Numbered from the stretch's first letter, positions 1 to 8,991 are shown. The stretch is 64,000 nt of DNA from Roseovarius sp. EL26 (GCF_900327775.1 NZ_OUMZ01000007.1:1351606-1415605); one strand, 5' to 3'. The notes: generated by a model from the sequence alone, not told the origin. Made by a program: numbers and translations.

Positions 1-727
1 AGATCGGATTGATCGAACAACAGTACGTGCGTTGCATGAAAAGCTGACCCGTAAAACCGGCCCCTGTGGCGCCAACGGCGCAATGCGCGTTCTGAAGCTG
101 CTGATCAATGACGCCGCCAGAACGCTTGACTTGCCGCCAAACCCTGTAACACGTGGTGTTCGGATGAACCAAGAGAGGCCGAGGGATTGGGCAATTGGAC
201 CAGATGACATGCCTTCGCTCTGGCGTCAGTTGGATGACTTGGAAGACCGTGTTCGTCGTTGCTGTTGGTTGGCAATGTTGCTGACAGGGCTTCGCTCAAA
301 GGACGCCAGGTCAATGAAGTGGGAACATCTTGATCAAGACGGCGTGCTGACCGTACCATCGCCAAAAGGTGGTGAGGTCAAAGCCTTCAAACTGCCCCTG
401 CCTCGGCTTCTCGTACAAGAACTGGGCGAGGTTCGTGATCTGACAAGGCCACTGGAAAGTCCATTTATCTTCCCCTCTTCGACATCAAATAGCGGCCATA
501 TAGAACAGATGTGCCGAACCAAAGGCTTTCCCTATGCGCCTCACATGATGCGCCACACCTATCGGACGCACGCGATGGAGGCAGGGGTGGATTTTCAGAC
601 GGTGACTCTACTGCTGAACCACGCCAATCCGCATGTTTCGTTCAACTATGTAACGCGCGCGCATTTGTTGGGACATATGCGGGAGGCACAAGAGGGGGTT
701 TGTGCCAGATTGTCCTCGTTTAGATGA
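1..727 (+). CDS. Tyrosine-type site-specific integrase, 5' end outside the window
   Basis: This enzyme cuts and rejoins DNA at attachment sites to insert or excise the island. The reading frame is open to the first base, so the N-terminal arm-binding part is missing. The visible 242 or so residues include the end of the core-binding domain and the whole catalytic domain. All family residues can be seen: Arg in LLTGLRSKDAR, the beta-hairpin Lys in SPKGGEVKAFKLPL, HMMRH, the second His in LLLNHANPHVSFNYV, and the Tyr nucleophile in the same segment. It should therefore be active if the rest is intact. It reads into the island and is probably close to the left attachment site. The exact integrase subfamily cannot be told from this part. 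Confidence 0.92.
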   Translation, partial: DRIDRTTVRALHEKLTRKTGPCGANGAMRVLKLLINDAARTLDLPPNPVTRGVRMNQERPRDWAIGPDDMPSLWRQLDDLEDRVRRCCWLAMLLTGLRSKDARSMKWEHLDQDGVLTVPSPKGGEVKAFKLPLPRLLVQELGEVRDLTRPLESPFIFPSSTSNSGHIEQMCRTKGFPYAPHMMRHTYRTHAMEAGVDFQTVTLLLNHANPHVSFNYVTRAHLLGHMREAQEGVCARLSSFR

Positions 728-751
728 TCCAGAAAAGTGAACGTAAACACA

Positions 752-1684
752 CTACTCCGCCACTTCGCCTCGGTCTGACAAGTATTCGAAGGCCTCAGCA
801 GAAGACATTTCGATTAGTGCTTCTACGAAGGCATCGGGCACTTGGCAAACTTCCACACTCTTTACTGAGTGGACACCAATTAATCTGAGCGCCCTTTTAA
901 CCTTCTCAATTTTTTTCGGCCCTGGACGCCAAATTTGTCTACAGGAATGCTTTAGCGCTTCTTCAGAAGTTTTGTGATCGGATTCGGAAAGCCGCTGTCC
1001 AAGACAATCTTTGGTATATCGTTCGACATCCATTCCGTCTAAAAGGGCTCTGTCAAATTTTTCGACCAAGCTGTGCATAAGACTAATGACACTCGCAGCG
1101 TCTTTAAAAGATGGGGCCTCGTTTCCTTTATACCTTTTCAAGAATTCCTTTATTTCCAATCCTCTGAAGTTCTTGAGAAACCGCTCTTCGTCCAGAACAA
1201 GCTGTGTCTCTAACTTTCGCTGTATCCTTTCATTGGAAAGTGAATGTACTCGCTTGTTTCGCCAATCTATAGCGGTCTGGGCGAGTGGGATATCATTTGC
1301 ATTAGCCAGCGGCAAATACTTGTCAAAGACAATCAGTCTCTTGGATGTACTTTGACCCGCCGCATCGAACCCTGCTTCGAACTTACTGCTGTGAAAAACG
1401 CAAGGGTGACGCCGACATAACATCATATATGTATCAAAAGCATCTACTGCTCTAACAAGCGCCAAATCCAAAGCAAAGTGTCTGCTTCTTTCAGCTGATC
1501 TCCTCGCATCTCTGGGGTTCCAAGAGGTGCTGAACTCTTCACCAAGCTCGACTTTACCGGATCGCACTCCTTCTAAGCCAACCAATATCGTAATGAGAAA
1601 ATGATTTGCTTGGCCTAAAAGATCCTTAAATGCAGTTCTCGCAACCGTTCTCTTCAATTCAAACAAAACTACTGTCACCTTCAA
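752..1684 (-). CDS. Unknown 310-residue protein with a HEPN-type RNxxxH motif
   Basis: I do not recognise the family. The protein is soluble, mostly helical in appearance, with no signal peptide or membrane segment. Residues 142-147 read RNKRVH, which matches the R-N-x3-H core of HEPN domains, often RNases in toxin-antitoxin and abortive-infection systems. The hydrophobic helix around residues 20-40 could be the first helix of such a fold. The start appears to be TTG at 1684 with a poor ribosome site, so the N-terminus is uncertain. It stands alone, pointing toward the integrase. A HEPN role is inference from one short motif and could be chance; a structure prediction would decide. Confidence 0.6.
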   Translation of the reverse strand: MKVTVVLFELKRTVARTAFKDLLGQANHFLITILVGLEGVRSGKVELGEEFSTSWNPRDARRSAERSRHFALDLALVRAVDAFDTYMMLCRRHPCVFHSSKFEAGFDAAGQSTSKRLIVFDKYLPLANANDIPLAQTAIDWRNKRVHSLSNERIQRKLETQLVLDEERFLKNFRGLEIKEFLKRYKGNEAPSFKDAASVISLMHSLVEKFDRALLDGMDVERYTKDCLGQRLSESDHKTSEEALKHSCRQIWRPGPKKIEKVKRALRLIGVHSVKSVEVCQVPDAFVEALIEMSSAEAFEYLSDRGEVAE

Positions 1685-1845
1685 ACCGGTTGCTTGATGC
1701 CGCGCATGAGTCGAACATGCCCGTCCGCTTTGATAGGGTCTTTAGAACCATTTAAAGGCGGGGCTCCCGTGAGCTTGCGGCCCGGAAACCTTAGTATGCT
1801 TCCGCTTGGCAAACAATACGACCAGACAGCTTCAGCAACTTTTCC

Positions 1846-3231
1846 TCAATCCTTGTAGGGAATGTTTGGAGTTCCATCCCAATGCATCCCGTCGCGCCCG
1901 ACACCATCATCCGGTAAAACTAAGTTGGTGACTTTTAGAGGCCGTGAGACCGAGACAATACCACGCCATTGAAAGGTTTCATCAATGGCCCAGGTTTCCT
2001 CCGGAGATGCTTCTGGAGCAAAATAGTGCCAGTACACATAATTCAAAGGCTTACCTTTGGGATCGAAATTGTTGATCGTTTCCATTATTTTTTCATACCG
2101 ACGCGCCTCAATTTCATCTGCACCCAGGGCCTCAATACCGACGTGAATGACCCCTGGTCGATCATCGGGTAATTGTTTGTTCGCTGCGAAGAGCTTCCTT
2201 TTTATGTCACGAGCCTTTTTTTCAATTGCTTGACTGGAATGACTGCTCCACCGAGCCACGATGGCCTGCCCAATCTCGTCAATGTAATGAGGATTCTCAG
2301 CAAATTTGACCTTATGAAGAACATTCAAACTGTCATAACGTTGATAACTACCTGTTAACAATTTGCTGTAAACTGGCCCAGGATACATAATGTATCCGTT
2401 GCTGAGCGCTTCTTGAAGCGGCTCCAAATCAAGATCGCCAATAATTCCTCGTCCGAATGTATCATTCCACAGAAAGGAGCGCTCGCTCATCCTCATATAT
2501 TTTTTAACAATATCAACCAAGTAATTCTGTGAGACGTCCTGCATTTCCACCTTAAAGTCGATGTTTAGGTAGACATTTCGTCCGGATGGAACAATCATCC
2601 TCGACGCGGGAGTCCAAAGTTCCCGCATTCGCGCCCGCTCGCTCTCAGCGTAGTCGCCAGATTCAAGCCTTTTGCATTCCACAGCCCATGACTGTCCATT
2701 AATCTCAACATCTAAGTCATGAGTTTTTGCAATGCCACGTTTTTCTGGCTTAAAGGAAACATTCGCACCATCCCTGCGATATGCTAAAGCGACTAGCATT
2801 TCGAACAATGGGCCGTTGGGTTGACCTCGCCCAGCCCCAATTAAGCTCTTAGCTTTCCCCTCAAAGCCCCCAATCTCAGGGATCAGTTGCGCATTTCGTC
2901 CGATTGCAGCCAAAATCGGCACAACTCGTGAACCAGAGTGTACTTCGTAGTTCTGTGGATGATCCGTTAGGGCCTCTCCGAGGAACAAATACCATGCGAT
3001 TAAGTCCGACGTATCATAAAACCGCCCTTCTCCTGACGGGTCTTCAAGTTCGCCAATCAGTGATTTGTAGAACCGCTCTGCGGCAGAGTTCCTACGGGTT
3101 TCCCATTCCCCTTCTTCCATTAGAGATTTGAAATAGTTTACACCTGTTTTCAAATCTGGAAAATCGCCGTACATGGCCTCCTCGCCTGGTCGTAACGTGA
3201 ACATGTCAGGTGGAAACTCGAGCAAAGGCAT
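1846..3231 (-). CDS. PD-(D/E)XK nuclease-fold protein of unknown function
   Basis: A 461-residue soluble protein. The middle carries the pattern of a restriction-endonuclease-like fold: a Glu in PLFEMLVALAYRRDG (about 144), HDLDVEI (Asp 172 or 174) and WAVECKR (Glu 185, Lys 187), giving E...D...ExK with suitable spacing. The 140 residues before and 270 after this core match nothing I know. It may be a nuclease effector of a single-gene defence system, or a holding domain that lost activity, though the key residues look intact. There is no clear ribosome site before the ATG at 3231. It is separated by 161 bases from the HEPN-like gene downstream, so the two could be co-transcribed. Confidence 0.65.
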   Translation of the reverse strand: MPLLEFPPDMFTLRPGEEAMYGDFPDLKTGVNYFKSLMEEGEWETRRNSAAERFYKSLIGELEDPSGEGRFYDTSDLIAWYLFLGEALTDHPQNYEVHSGSRVVPILAAIGRNAQLIPEIGGFEGKAKSLIGAGRGQPNGPLFEMLVALAYRRDGANVSFKPEKRGIAKTHDLDVEINGQSWAVECKRLESGDYAESERARMRELWTPASRMIVPSGRNVYLNIDFKVEMQDVSQNYLVDIVKKYMRMSERSFLWNDTFGRGIIGDLDLEPLQEALSNGYIMYPGPVYSKLLTGSYQRYDSLNVLHKVKFAENPHYIDEIGQAIVARWSSHSSQAIEKKARDIKRKLFAANKQLPDDRPGVIHVGIEALGADEIEARRYEKIMETINNFDPKGKPLNYVYWHYFAPEASPEETWAIDETFQWRGIVSVSRPLKVTNLVLPDDGVGRDGMHWDGTPNIPYKD

Positions 3232-3694
3232 TTGCGACTCAATTTGATGAACAATGGGTTATATCAGGTCACAACAAGATCAAAATCAACAACCCCTAAA
3301 CGACAGTCCGAATTTTCGGCATCGATCTGATGCTGGCGCGATGCTGTCAGGGCCGCTCAGAGCATTGAGACATTCATACGATACTAAGAGTACCGAGCCG
3401 ATACTCTCAATTACTGAACAAAGGCAAGGAAACCATGCATGTTGATTAACTACCCTGCTTGCAGTGTTGGGTGAATATCAACGCAGATTTCGGCACAGCT
3501 TATTGCCCTTCACGTTATGCGAGAACTCTTTTCTTATTCATAGCGTGGAATTCGAGCCAGCTGGCTGCTTTATCGACGCATCAAATGGTCTTTATATTGA
3601 GAGACGCGATACACTTTGTCGGCAGCCTTACTGAAAGCCTCATAGATCGGGAGGCTTTGTCGCCAGTTTGAGATATTTAGATTGCCCACTCCAT

Positions 3695-3718
3695 ATTGTG
3701 TACAATTGCATACACAAT
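3695..3718. promoter_or_regulatory. Inverted repeat upstream of the two-TM protein gene, candidate operator
   Basis: Perfect 8-base arms ATTGTGTA and TACACAAT are separated by 8 bases. The repeat lies about 85 bases before the GTG start at 3803, a good place for an operator. The whole stretch 3232-3802 has no convincing gene: the open frames there lack ribosome sites and family resemblance. It must hold the promoters of the divergent genes at 3231 and 3803. Confidence 0.45.
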
Positions 3719-3802
3719 TGACAGTAGCTTTATATTTGTAAGATAATCTTTATTACTTCCTAACACTCAGCTGTGTTTGACATTTCAAAAGGATGTAAAT
3801 TT

Positions 3803-4663
3803 GTGAATATTTATAACTTCATAAATAGAAATGAAAAATTCGTCCGTTTCTCGCTAGCGTTTTTACTGGCTCTACTGCCGCTTATTTTGACTTTTCTCCC
3901 CTCAGATTCTCCTACAGAAAACATGGATACGGACAGTAAGATCGAATGGTTGATCGATTTTACCAGAAACAATATTTTGATCCTCAGAGTTTACTTGGTA
4001 GGCCTCGGTTTTGTTGCAGTAATATATATTTTCTATTACTTTTTTGAGCAAAAAAAGCCGATACGGCGCTCTGTATTCATTGGTGATGAGCAATATCTGG
4101 AGTTTTGCCGACTGCGTCGTGCAATAATGAAGAGTTACAAGAACAAACCGCTGACGAAAGAGATATATGCAACCTCGCATTGCAACCTGGTCTCACGACT
4201 TGATCTTGCGCATGAGAGTAATGAAGAGTCGCTTATGACAATAAATCGGGAATTTTTTGGTGCCGTGGCGCAAAAAATTTCAGAACCTGATGAGACTTCG
4301 CGATTAAATTTGCTAGTGTATTATGATTGGGAAGACGAAGGCTTTCGGAAGAGTGCTGAAAATGAATGGGCTGTGCGGACCTCAATTCTTAACGCAAATA
4401 ATGCGGACAAACCCACAAACTTCAAACCTTTGAAGCTCAATCGAAAGTTTCTCACAGATTACTTCATTATCGAAGATCATACGTTTTTGACTATGAGAAA
4501 ACCCGAGGCGAACAAGGCTCAAGTCACGTGTTTGTATATAAAGGATGACGAAATTGCAGATAGTTACAGAAGTTGGCTGAAAAACATTGTGGATTCTTCT
4601 CGCTATGGAAAGGAATATTGTGATGAGCAGGCAATCACTGAAGAGCTAGCGAAGTCTCTTTAG
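3803..4663 (+). CDS. Membrane protein with two N-terminal TM helices and a cytoplasmic domain, unknown
   Basis: The family is not recognised. Two hydrophobic segments near the N-terminus (FSLAFLLALLPLILTFL and ILRVYLVGLGFVAVIYIFYYFF) flank a short loop, followed by a basic stop and a soluble domain of about 200 residues. This layout is common among membrane-anchored effectors of phage-defence systems, but no catalytic motif is evident. I chose the GTG at 3803 because AAAGGA lies 9 bases before it; an in-frame GTG at 3773 is possible but has no ribosome site. Its last 29 bases overlap the convergent gene ending at 4635. Codon use is AT-rich, as in the neighbours on the island. Confidence 0.6.
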   Translation: MNIYNFINRNEKFVRFSLAFLLALLPLILTFLPSDSPTENMDTDSKIEWLIDFTRNNILILRVYLVGLGFVAVIYIFYYFFEQKKPIRRSVFIGDEQYLEFCRLRRAIMKSYKNKPLTKEIYATSHCNLVSRLDLAHESNEESLMTINREFFGAVAQKISEPDETSRLNLLVYYDWEDEGFRKSAENEWAVRTSILNANNADKPTNFKPLKLNRKFLTDYFIIEDHTFLTMRKPEANKAQVTCLYIKDDEIADSYRSWLKNIVDSSRYGKEYCDEQAITEELAKSL

Positions 4664-5108
4664 GCATAAGATAGCTACGCTTGGCATCTTGAAAACTTTG
4701 GTAGCGCAGATGAGGGTCGATATCAGGATTGGCAATTACAAACTCGATATCTGACCTTCTCGCATTAATAAAGCGCTCCACTTTCTTAATCTCGTCTGGG
4801 GTATCAGCACGCATCCAGACAACTTCGCCGCCATCTTCCACCACAAACGAATTCTCACGTGTCACATGCTTTTGGCGGCCCTGAGCGATATAGAGATCGG
4901 ACCATCTGGGATCTAGATTATAGAATTCGCGGTTGAAGAAATTTGAAAGTGCATACCCAGCCAAGGGTTGTAACGGACCAATCGCTACAAACGATTTCCC
5001 ATCCAATTTAGATATCGCAACAGACAACGATGGTAAGCATGCACCGCCTTCGCACATCTTCTTGAAAAGCGTTTTTAAATATCCAATGTCAGTTTCTGTA
5101 TTTTTCAA
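4635..5108 (-). CDS. Unknown 157-residue soluble protein
   Basis: No family recognised. The start is TTG at 5108, supported by a strong GGAGGT ribosome site five bases upstream, so translation is likely real despite the rare start codon. The protein has no membrane segment. It contains a motif-poor alpha/beta region, including VEDGGEVVWMRADTPDEIKKVERFI. Its 3' end overlaps the end of the two-TM protein gene on the other strand by 29 bases. This tail-to-tail arrangement could make the two genes repress each other through antisense RNA. It might be an antitoxin or regulator for that partner, but nothing in the sequence proves it. Confidence 0.6.
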   Translation of the reverse strand: MKNTETDIGYLKTLFKKMCEGGACLPSLSVAISKLDGKSFVAIGPLQPLAGYALSNFFNREFYNLDPRWSDLYIAQGRQKHVTRENSFVVEDGGEVVWMRADTPDEIKKVERFINARRSDIEFVIANPDIDPHLRYQSFQDAKRSYLMPKETSLALQ

Positions 5109-5631
5109 ATCAGACCTCCAAAAACACCTACATGTTAATATTTACATTAAAAAACATAACCTTGTCTAAATTATGAACACCTGTCAATGAGCTGGGCGCA
5201 TTCGCACCTATCCTTTTCACATAAGTCCTGCCTCTAGATTGATTGTGCATATTCCTCGAAATGCCTAGCCCTGTCTAACTCAATGTCACTCTGATGTCAT
5301 CCTGACTAACTGTATAAAAAGATAGGTACGCCTCACCTTATCATCCATTCAAACCACACAGAATTGAGAGTTGCAGGGTGATAACTCGCGCTTTCGTAAG
5401 GTGTCATGAAGAAAGCGTGAAGATCCTGATCCCGCATTGCAACCGCTCTATTCGCAACTGCGGATTCACAGAGCTTTCCACGCAAATCCACATGTGTCGT
5501 TCAACTAAGCCACGAGGGCCTTCTGTAGCGACATAGGCACTCACGTCATACACGAAGAAGTAATAGGTTACATCAAGGTGTAGCCGTATCAAAATCAATG
5601 CATGTCAATTAGCCCAAGGAGTTATTCGGAC
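5109..5631. other. Gene-poor stretch upstream of the replication operon
   Basis: No convincing gene. The reverse frame at 5404-5598 has no ribosome site and no family resemblance. The stretch must contain the promoter of the operon that starts at 5632 and the promoter of the TTG-start gene at 5108. The sequence around 5305-5335 (CTGTATAAAAAG region) is AT-rich and promoter-like, but no operator stands out. Confidence 0.4.
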
Positions 5632-5871
5632 ATGCAACAAGATATTACCCAGCGTTTGGAGCGCATTGAGGAGGCAATCATCGCCCCTCCTAAAGAATAC
5701 TTAAACATCAAGCAGGCAGCCAGTTTCATCGGTGTTAGCCGCCAGACTCTCGACCTCTGGCGTATGAATGCTAAGGGCCCCGCTGTGCATCGTGTTGGCA
5801 CCCGCGTCCTTTATTCGATTGCGGATCTTCGCACCTTTATGGCAGAAAACCGACAGGAATCTATGTTATGA
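5632..5871 (+). CDS. AlpA/MerR-like helix-turn-helix DNA-binding protein
   Basis: A 79-residue protein with a short N-terminal helix (ITQRLERIEEAI) and a helix-turn-helix of the excisionase/AlpA type: LNIKQAASFIGVSRQTLDLW, followed by a wing ending in VLYSIADLRTFM. Such proteins act as excisionases or as activators of island excision and replication. I prefer the ATG at 5632 because AAGGAG lies 10 bases upstream; the ATG at 5602 has no site. The stop overlaps the start of the primase gene (ATGA at 5868-5871), so it is the first gene of a three-gene replication operon. A regulatory role toward integrase or primase is inference. Confidence 0.8.
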   Translation: MQQDITQRLERIEEAIIAPPKEYLNIKQAASFIGVSRQTLDLWRMNAKGPAVHRVGTRVLYSIADLRTFMAENRQESML

Positions 5872-6839
5872 CGGCGAGCCATTTGCACCAAACAGCAGGG
5901 TTGACCAGACGAGTAGACCCCACCCAAATGTCAGTACTTTCCGAAGCCGGATATACCTTAATCGCATTGCACCATTGGGAAGCAAAGACGAAGTGCCGCC
6001 GCACTGGAGAACTGCGTATTCGAGGGAAATCGCCAATCCACAGGGATTGGACAAAGCGACCTTACTGCAACGCTGAGGCACTGAAACATGCAGCCTGTGG
6101 TGGCAACGTCGGTGTGCGTCTAACAACACTCGATCTCGTGGTGGACGTCGACCCTAGAAACATAGACGGTGGACGGCCTGCAATGCTGCCCGCCCTGAGA
6201 AAACTTGGGCTTTCTCCCAATGATTTTCCTACCGTCTTTACCGGCGGTGGTGGGCTGCATCTCTACATGACCAAACCAACCAATCTTTCCGTTGTGGGCG
6301 AGTTACGTGATGTTCCTGGCATTGAATTCAAAACATTTGGCAGGCAAGTTGTAGCCCCAGGATCCTTACACCCGTCGGGAACATTATACACTTGGTCTTC
6401 GGTGCCAGACGATTTATGGCTAGGCGCACCCAAAGCTCCCGTGAAATTGTTACGCCTTATTCGCAAGTCAAAACGGCAGAAAGTCCAGCCTAGCCAAGGT
6501 ATCGGAGAGCATCCGCCAGAAGAAATTGCAATTATCTTGGACAAGCTGGATCCAGAGAGTTTTCGCGACCATAACCGATGGCTGCAACTGATGATGGCCT
6601 GTCATCATGCAAGTGCTGGCGCGGCACAGGAGGAATTTATCGAATGGTGCACGACTGATCCGTTTTACTCAAACGACGGTCCCGAGATCGCATACCGATG
6701 GGACAGCTTGAACCGACACGGCGTCGGGCTCGGTACGTTATACATGTTTATGCGTGAAGCTGGAGTAGCACATCTGATTGATCGGCGCCCAAGCTATGAT
6801 TTCCCCAACGACTTGGCAAATTTTGAGGTGATTCAATGA
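5868..6839 (+). CDS. Bifunctional DNA primase/polymerase (Prim-Pol, AEP superfamily)
   Basis: This is the primase of a plasmid- or phage-type replication module. The N-terminal Prim-Pol domain shows the metal-binding LDLVVDVDPRN (Asp 93, Asp 95), then GGGGLHLYM with the conserved His 131, then IEFKTFGRQVVAPGSLHPSG. The C-terminal part from about residue 215 (EIAIILDKLDPESFRDHNRWLQLMMACHHA) resembles the PriCT-2 helical domain that links primase to helicase. Stop and start overlap both neighbours (ATGA), so it is translationally coupled. In P4 one protein carries both activities; here primase and helicase are two adjacent genes. It should synthesise primers at the element's origin. Confidence 0.9.
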   Translation: MTASHLHQTAGLTRRVDPTQMSVLSEAGYTLIALHHWEAKTKCRRTGELRIRGKSPIHRDWTKRPYCNAEALKHAACGGNVGVRLTTLDLVVDVDPRNIDGGRPAMLPALRKLGLSPNDFPTVFTGGGGLHLYMTKPTNLSVVGELRDVPGIEFKTFGRQVVAPGSLHPSGTLYTWSSVPDDLWLGAPKAPVKLLRLIRKSKRQKVQPSQGIGEHPPEEIAIILDKLDPESFRDHNRWLQLMMACHHASAGAAQEEFIEWCTTDPFYSNDGPEIAYRWDSLNRHGVGLGTLYMFMREAGVAHLIDRRPSYDFPNDLANFEVIQ

Positions 6840-8257
6840 GTTTAGACACAAGAGGTATCTTACAAAGCATTGCACCCAGTCATCTCGCAGCGGAGACCAT
6901 TTCTATATCAGCATTGGTCAAAGCTCTAGGCATGTGGCTGGAATACGTACCCAAAGAAAACCGTTTCAGGGAGCTTGACAACGACGAGCTCAAAGGAATG
7001 ATTTGGTCTGCGCTCGACGGGCGGTCCTATATTCACCGTGGAAAAGGCGGTGATGAAGAAAAACAGCTCTATATGAACACCAAACGTTCTGCGGACATTC
7101 GTGAAGCCATGATCCATCTAGCCTTGGAGCGAGGTATAGAGAAGCTGCCGTTCTGGCGTCACAAATGCGACGATGATCCGGACCCGCGCTACCTTCTGTC
7201 TGTATCGAACGGATTGTTGGATTGGCGGACAGGCGAACTGATTGAGGCCACGCCACGGTTTGTGTCCACTGACTGTTCTGATATCGGTTTCGATCCGAAT
7301 GCCGTAACATTCATGTGGGATATGTTCTTGGACGAGATTTTCGATGGTGATCATGAACAGGTAGAACTATTGCACGAGGTCATGGGTTGCATCCTCACTG
7401 GACAACATCGTTTCCAGAAAATATTCCAACTTTTCGGCCCGCCACGATCTGGCAAAGGTACAATCAATCTGATGCTCACAAGGCTATTGGGGATGCGCTC
7501 TGTAGCCTCACCACGCATCAAGCAGATCGCTGAGGGTGGCTTCGGCTTGCAATCTCTGATCGGTAAGAAAGCTGCAATCGTGGGTGATGCACGACTTGAA
7601 CGTGGACGCAAAACGTCAGCCCTGACCGAACTTCTGCTATCCACGTCTGGAGGCGACCTTCAAACAGTCCAGCGCAAGTTTAAGGATGATTTTGTCGGCT
7701 ATCTCCCAGTTCAATGGATGCTGATGTCAAACGAACCCATTCTCATGCACGACCTGACCGGAACGATTGCAACTCGGATGGTATTATTGGAAACACGCCG
7801 GTCATTTCTGGGACGCGAGGACAATACACTATTCGAACGTGACTTGTTGCCAGAAGCAGCAGGCGTGTTGAACCGATGCTTGGAGGCTGCCAGACGCCTA
7901 TCGAAACGCGGGCGCTTCCTTGTTCCATCCTCGATCAAAGGGAGACAAGCTGAGATACTGCGGGAAGCATCAACGGTCACGGCGTTTGCATCTGAGTGCT
8001 TGATTGCAGACTCCACTGGATCTACGCCAAAGCAGGATATTTATGACGCATATGAACGTTATTGTCGTGGCCATGGTCGGATTCGCGCTGACGTCAACAT
8101 TTTTTGGCGAGACTTGCGCACCTCTGGAAAATTTCGAGATGACATGGTCAAGCGAGTTCGGATCGATGGTCGTCGGGTGCAAACGGTCGAAGGCTTGCAG
8201 GTCCACCTTGATGAAAACGCCTTGCCCTTCGCAACGGAGGACGATTTTCCAAAATAG
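6836..8257 (+). CDS. Phage/plasmid SF3 helicase, P4/D5 family
   Basis: A replicative helicase of 473 residues. The D5-N region is visible around 110-185 (YLLSVSNGLLDWRTGEL and FLDEIFDGDHEQVELLHEVMG). The SF3 ATPase core follows, with Walker A GPPRSGKGT at 201-209, Walker B KKAAIVGDA at about 244-252, sensor PVQWMLMSNEP and an arginine in GTIATRMVLLETRRSF. The C-terminal 100 residues look like the winged-helix origin-binding region of P4-type proteins. It is coupled to the primase upstream. The GGTCAGGG repeats start 22 bases after its stop and may be its binding sites. The whole module implies that the island can replicate after excision. Confidence 0.92.
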   Translation: MSLDTRGILQSIAPSHLAAETISISALVKALGMWLEYVPKENRFRELDNDELKGMIWSALDGRSYIHRGKGGDEEKQLYMNTKRSADIREAMIHLALERGIEKLPFWRHKCDDDPDPRYLLSVSNGLLDWRTGELIEATPRFVSTDCSDIGFDPNAVTFMWDMFLDEIFDGDHEQVELLHEVMGCILTGQHRFQKIFQLFGPPRSGKGTINLMLTRLLGMRSVASPRIKQIAEGGFGLQSLIGKKAAIVGDARLERGRKTSALTELLLSTSGGDLQTVQRKFKDDFVGYLPVQWMLMSNEPILMHDLTGTIATRMVLLETRRSFLGREDNTLFERDLLPEAAGVLNRCLEAARRLSKRGRFLVPSSIKGRQAEILREASTVTAFASECLIADSTGSTPKQDIYDAYERYCRGHGRIRADVNIFWRDLRTSGKFRDDMVKRVRIDGRRVQTVEGLQVHLDENALPFATEDDFPK

Positions 8258-8278
8258 CTAAGGCAGTTGATAATGGAC

Positions 8279-8445
8279 GGTCAGGGTTATTTTCCAAAAT
8301 GTTAACCGAAAACTCAAAGCGGCCAAGCATGGATGCTAGCAGGTCAGGGCGCGTTCAACGTTAGAAGGCATCAAGCCTGACCGGCTAAGTGATTGTTTCA
8401 CAAATTCCTTTAATTAAATCTCTAAGATGGTCAGGGTGGTCAGGG
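8279..8445. repeat. GGTCAGGG repeat cluster, candidate replication origin
   Basis: Four direct copies of GGTCAGGG occur at 8279-8286, 8342-8349, 8429-8436 and 8438-8445. An inverted CCTGACC lies at 8376-8382 and a related CTGACCGACC near 8513. An AT-rich tract (CTTTAATTAAATCTC) lies at about 8408-8422, between the copies. A 12-base repeat ATTTTCCAAAAT is at 8244-8255 and 8289-8300. Repeats plus AT-rich DNA directly after an SF3 helicase gene is the layout of an iteron-type origin, as in P4 where origin and control region carry short iterons. Function is inferred. Confidence 0.6.
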
Positions 8446-8763
8446 TTACTTTCAAATCATCGCCATATGAAGAAATGAGAAAAGCCGTATATATAATGAC
8501 TATGCAATAACTCTGACCGACCTGGCCGCCCTTGAAGTCAATTGTTCCTCAATGTTTAGGCCTGCAGGCTAGGTGCATATGGAAAATAGGATCACAATGC
8601 ATCTTTAGAGTGCTGCTTGAGGTGGAGAAAGAAAACTCAGAAGAAGATGCAATCATTAACACTGGCTCAATCTGTTGATTGTTTACGCGCGCAGGCGCGA
8701 GAGTAAAACGAAAATGGGTGTATGGTAGAGTTTCAAACCTATCGGGCATCGCCGCTTGGTCGA

Positions 8764-8991
8764 TTAAATTGCCCGTACCTTGTCTGGGTTCCAAGATATG
8801 CTGATGGACAGCACCGACCATAGCAAACGGATGCAGATCAACAACATCATGAACGGCCTTTTGATCAAATCTGAATAAGCTCCAAATACCACGGTGATCA
8901 AGGATACTAAACTTACAACCAAGGCCACCGAAAAAGCTGAGCAGACTGCAATCTCAATTGAGAACATAGCCCTGAACGCGCGCTGAACCAC
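8764..8991 (-). CDS. Possible small membrane protein (weak)
   Basis: A 75-codon frame starting with GTG encodes two hydrophobic stretches (IEIAVCSAFSVALVVSLVSLITVVFGAY and FMMLLICIRLLWSVLSISI) separated by a basic turn, as in a small two-helix membrane protein. There is no good ribosome site and the family is unknown, so it may be noncoding. Apart from it and the origin-like repeats, the stretch 8258-9167 shows no gene I can support. Confidence 0.25.
   Translation of the reverse strand: MVQRAFRAMFSIEIAVCSAFSVALVVSLVSLITVVFGAYSDLIKRPFMMLLICIRLLWSVLSISISWNPDKVRAI

Noticed and set aside
3254..3671. Two forward frames of 63 and 70 codons in the gap before the two-TM gene
   Set aside because: Neither has a ribosome site or plausible protein character; they look like chance open frames.
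5404..5598. Reverse frame of 64 codons before the AlpA-like gene
   Set aside because: No ribosome site, no family resemblance, and it lies where the operon promoter must be.
8549..8821. Reverse frame of 90 codons after the helicase gene
   Set aside because: No ribosome site and low-complexity, unstructured composition; overlaps another weak frame.
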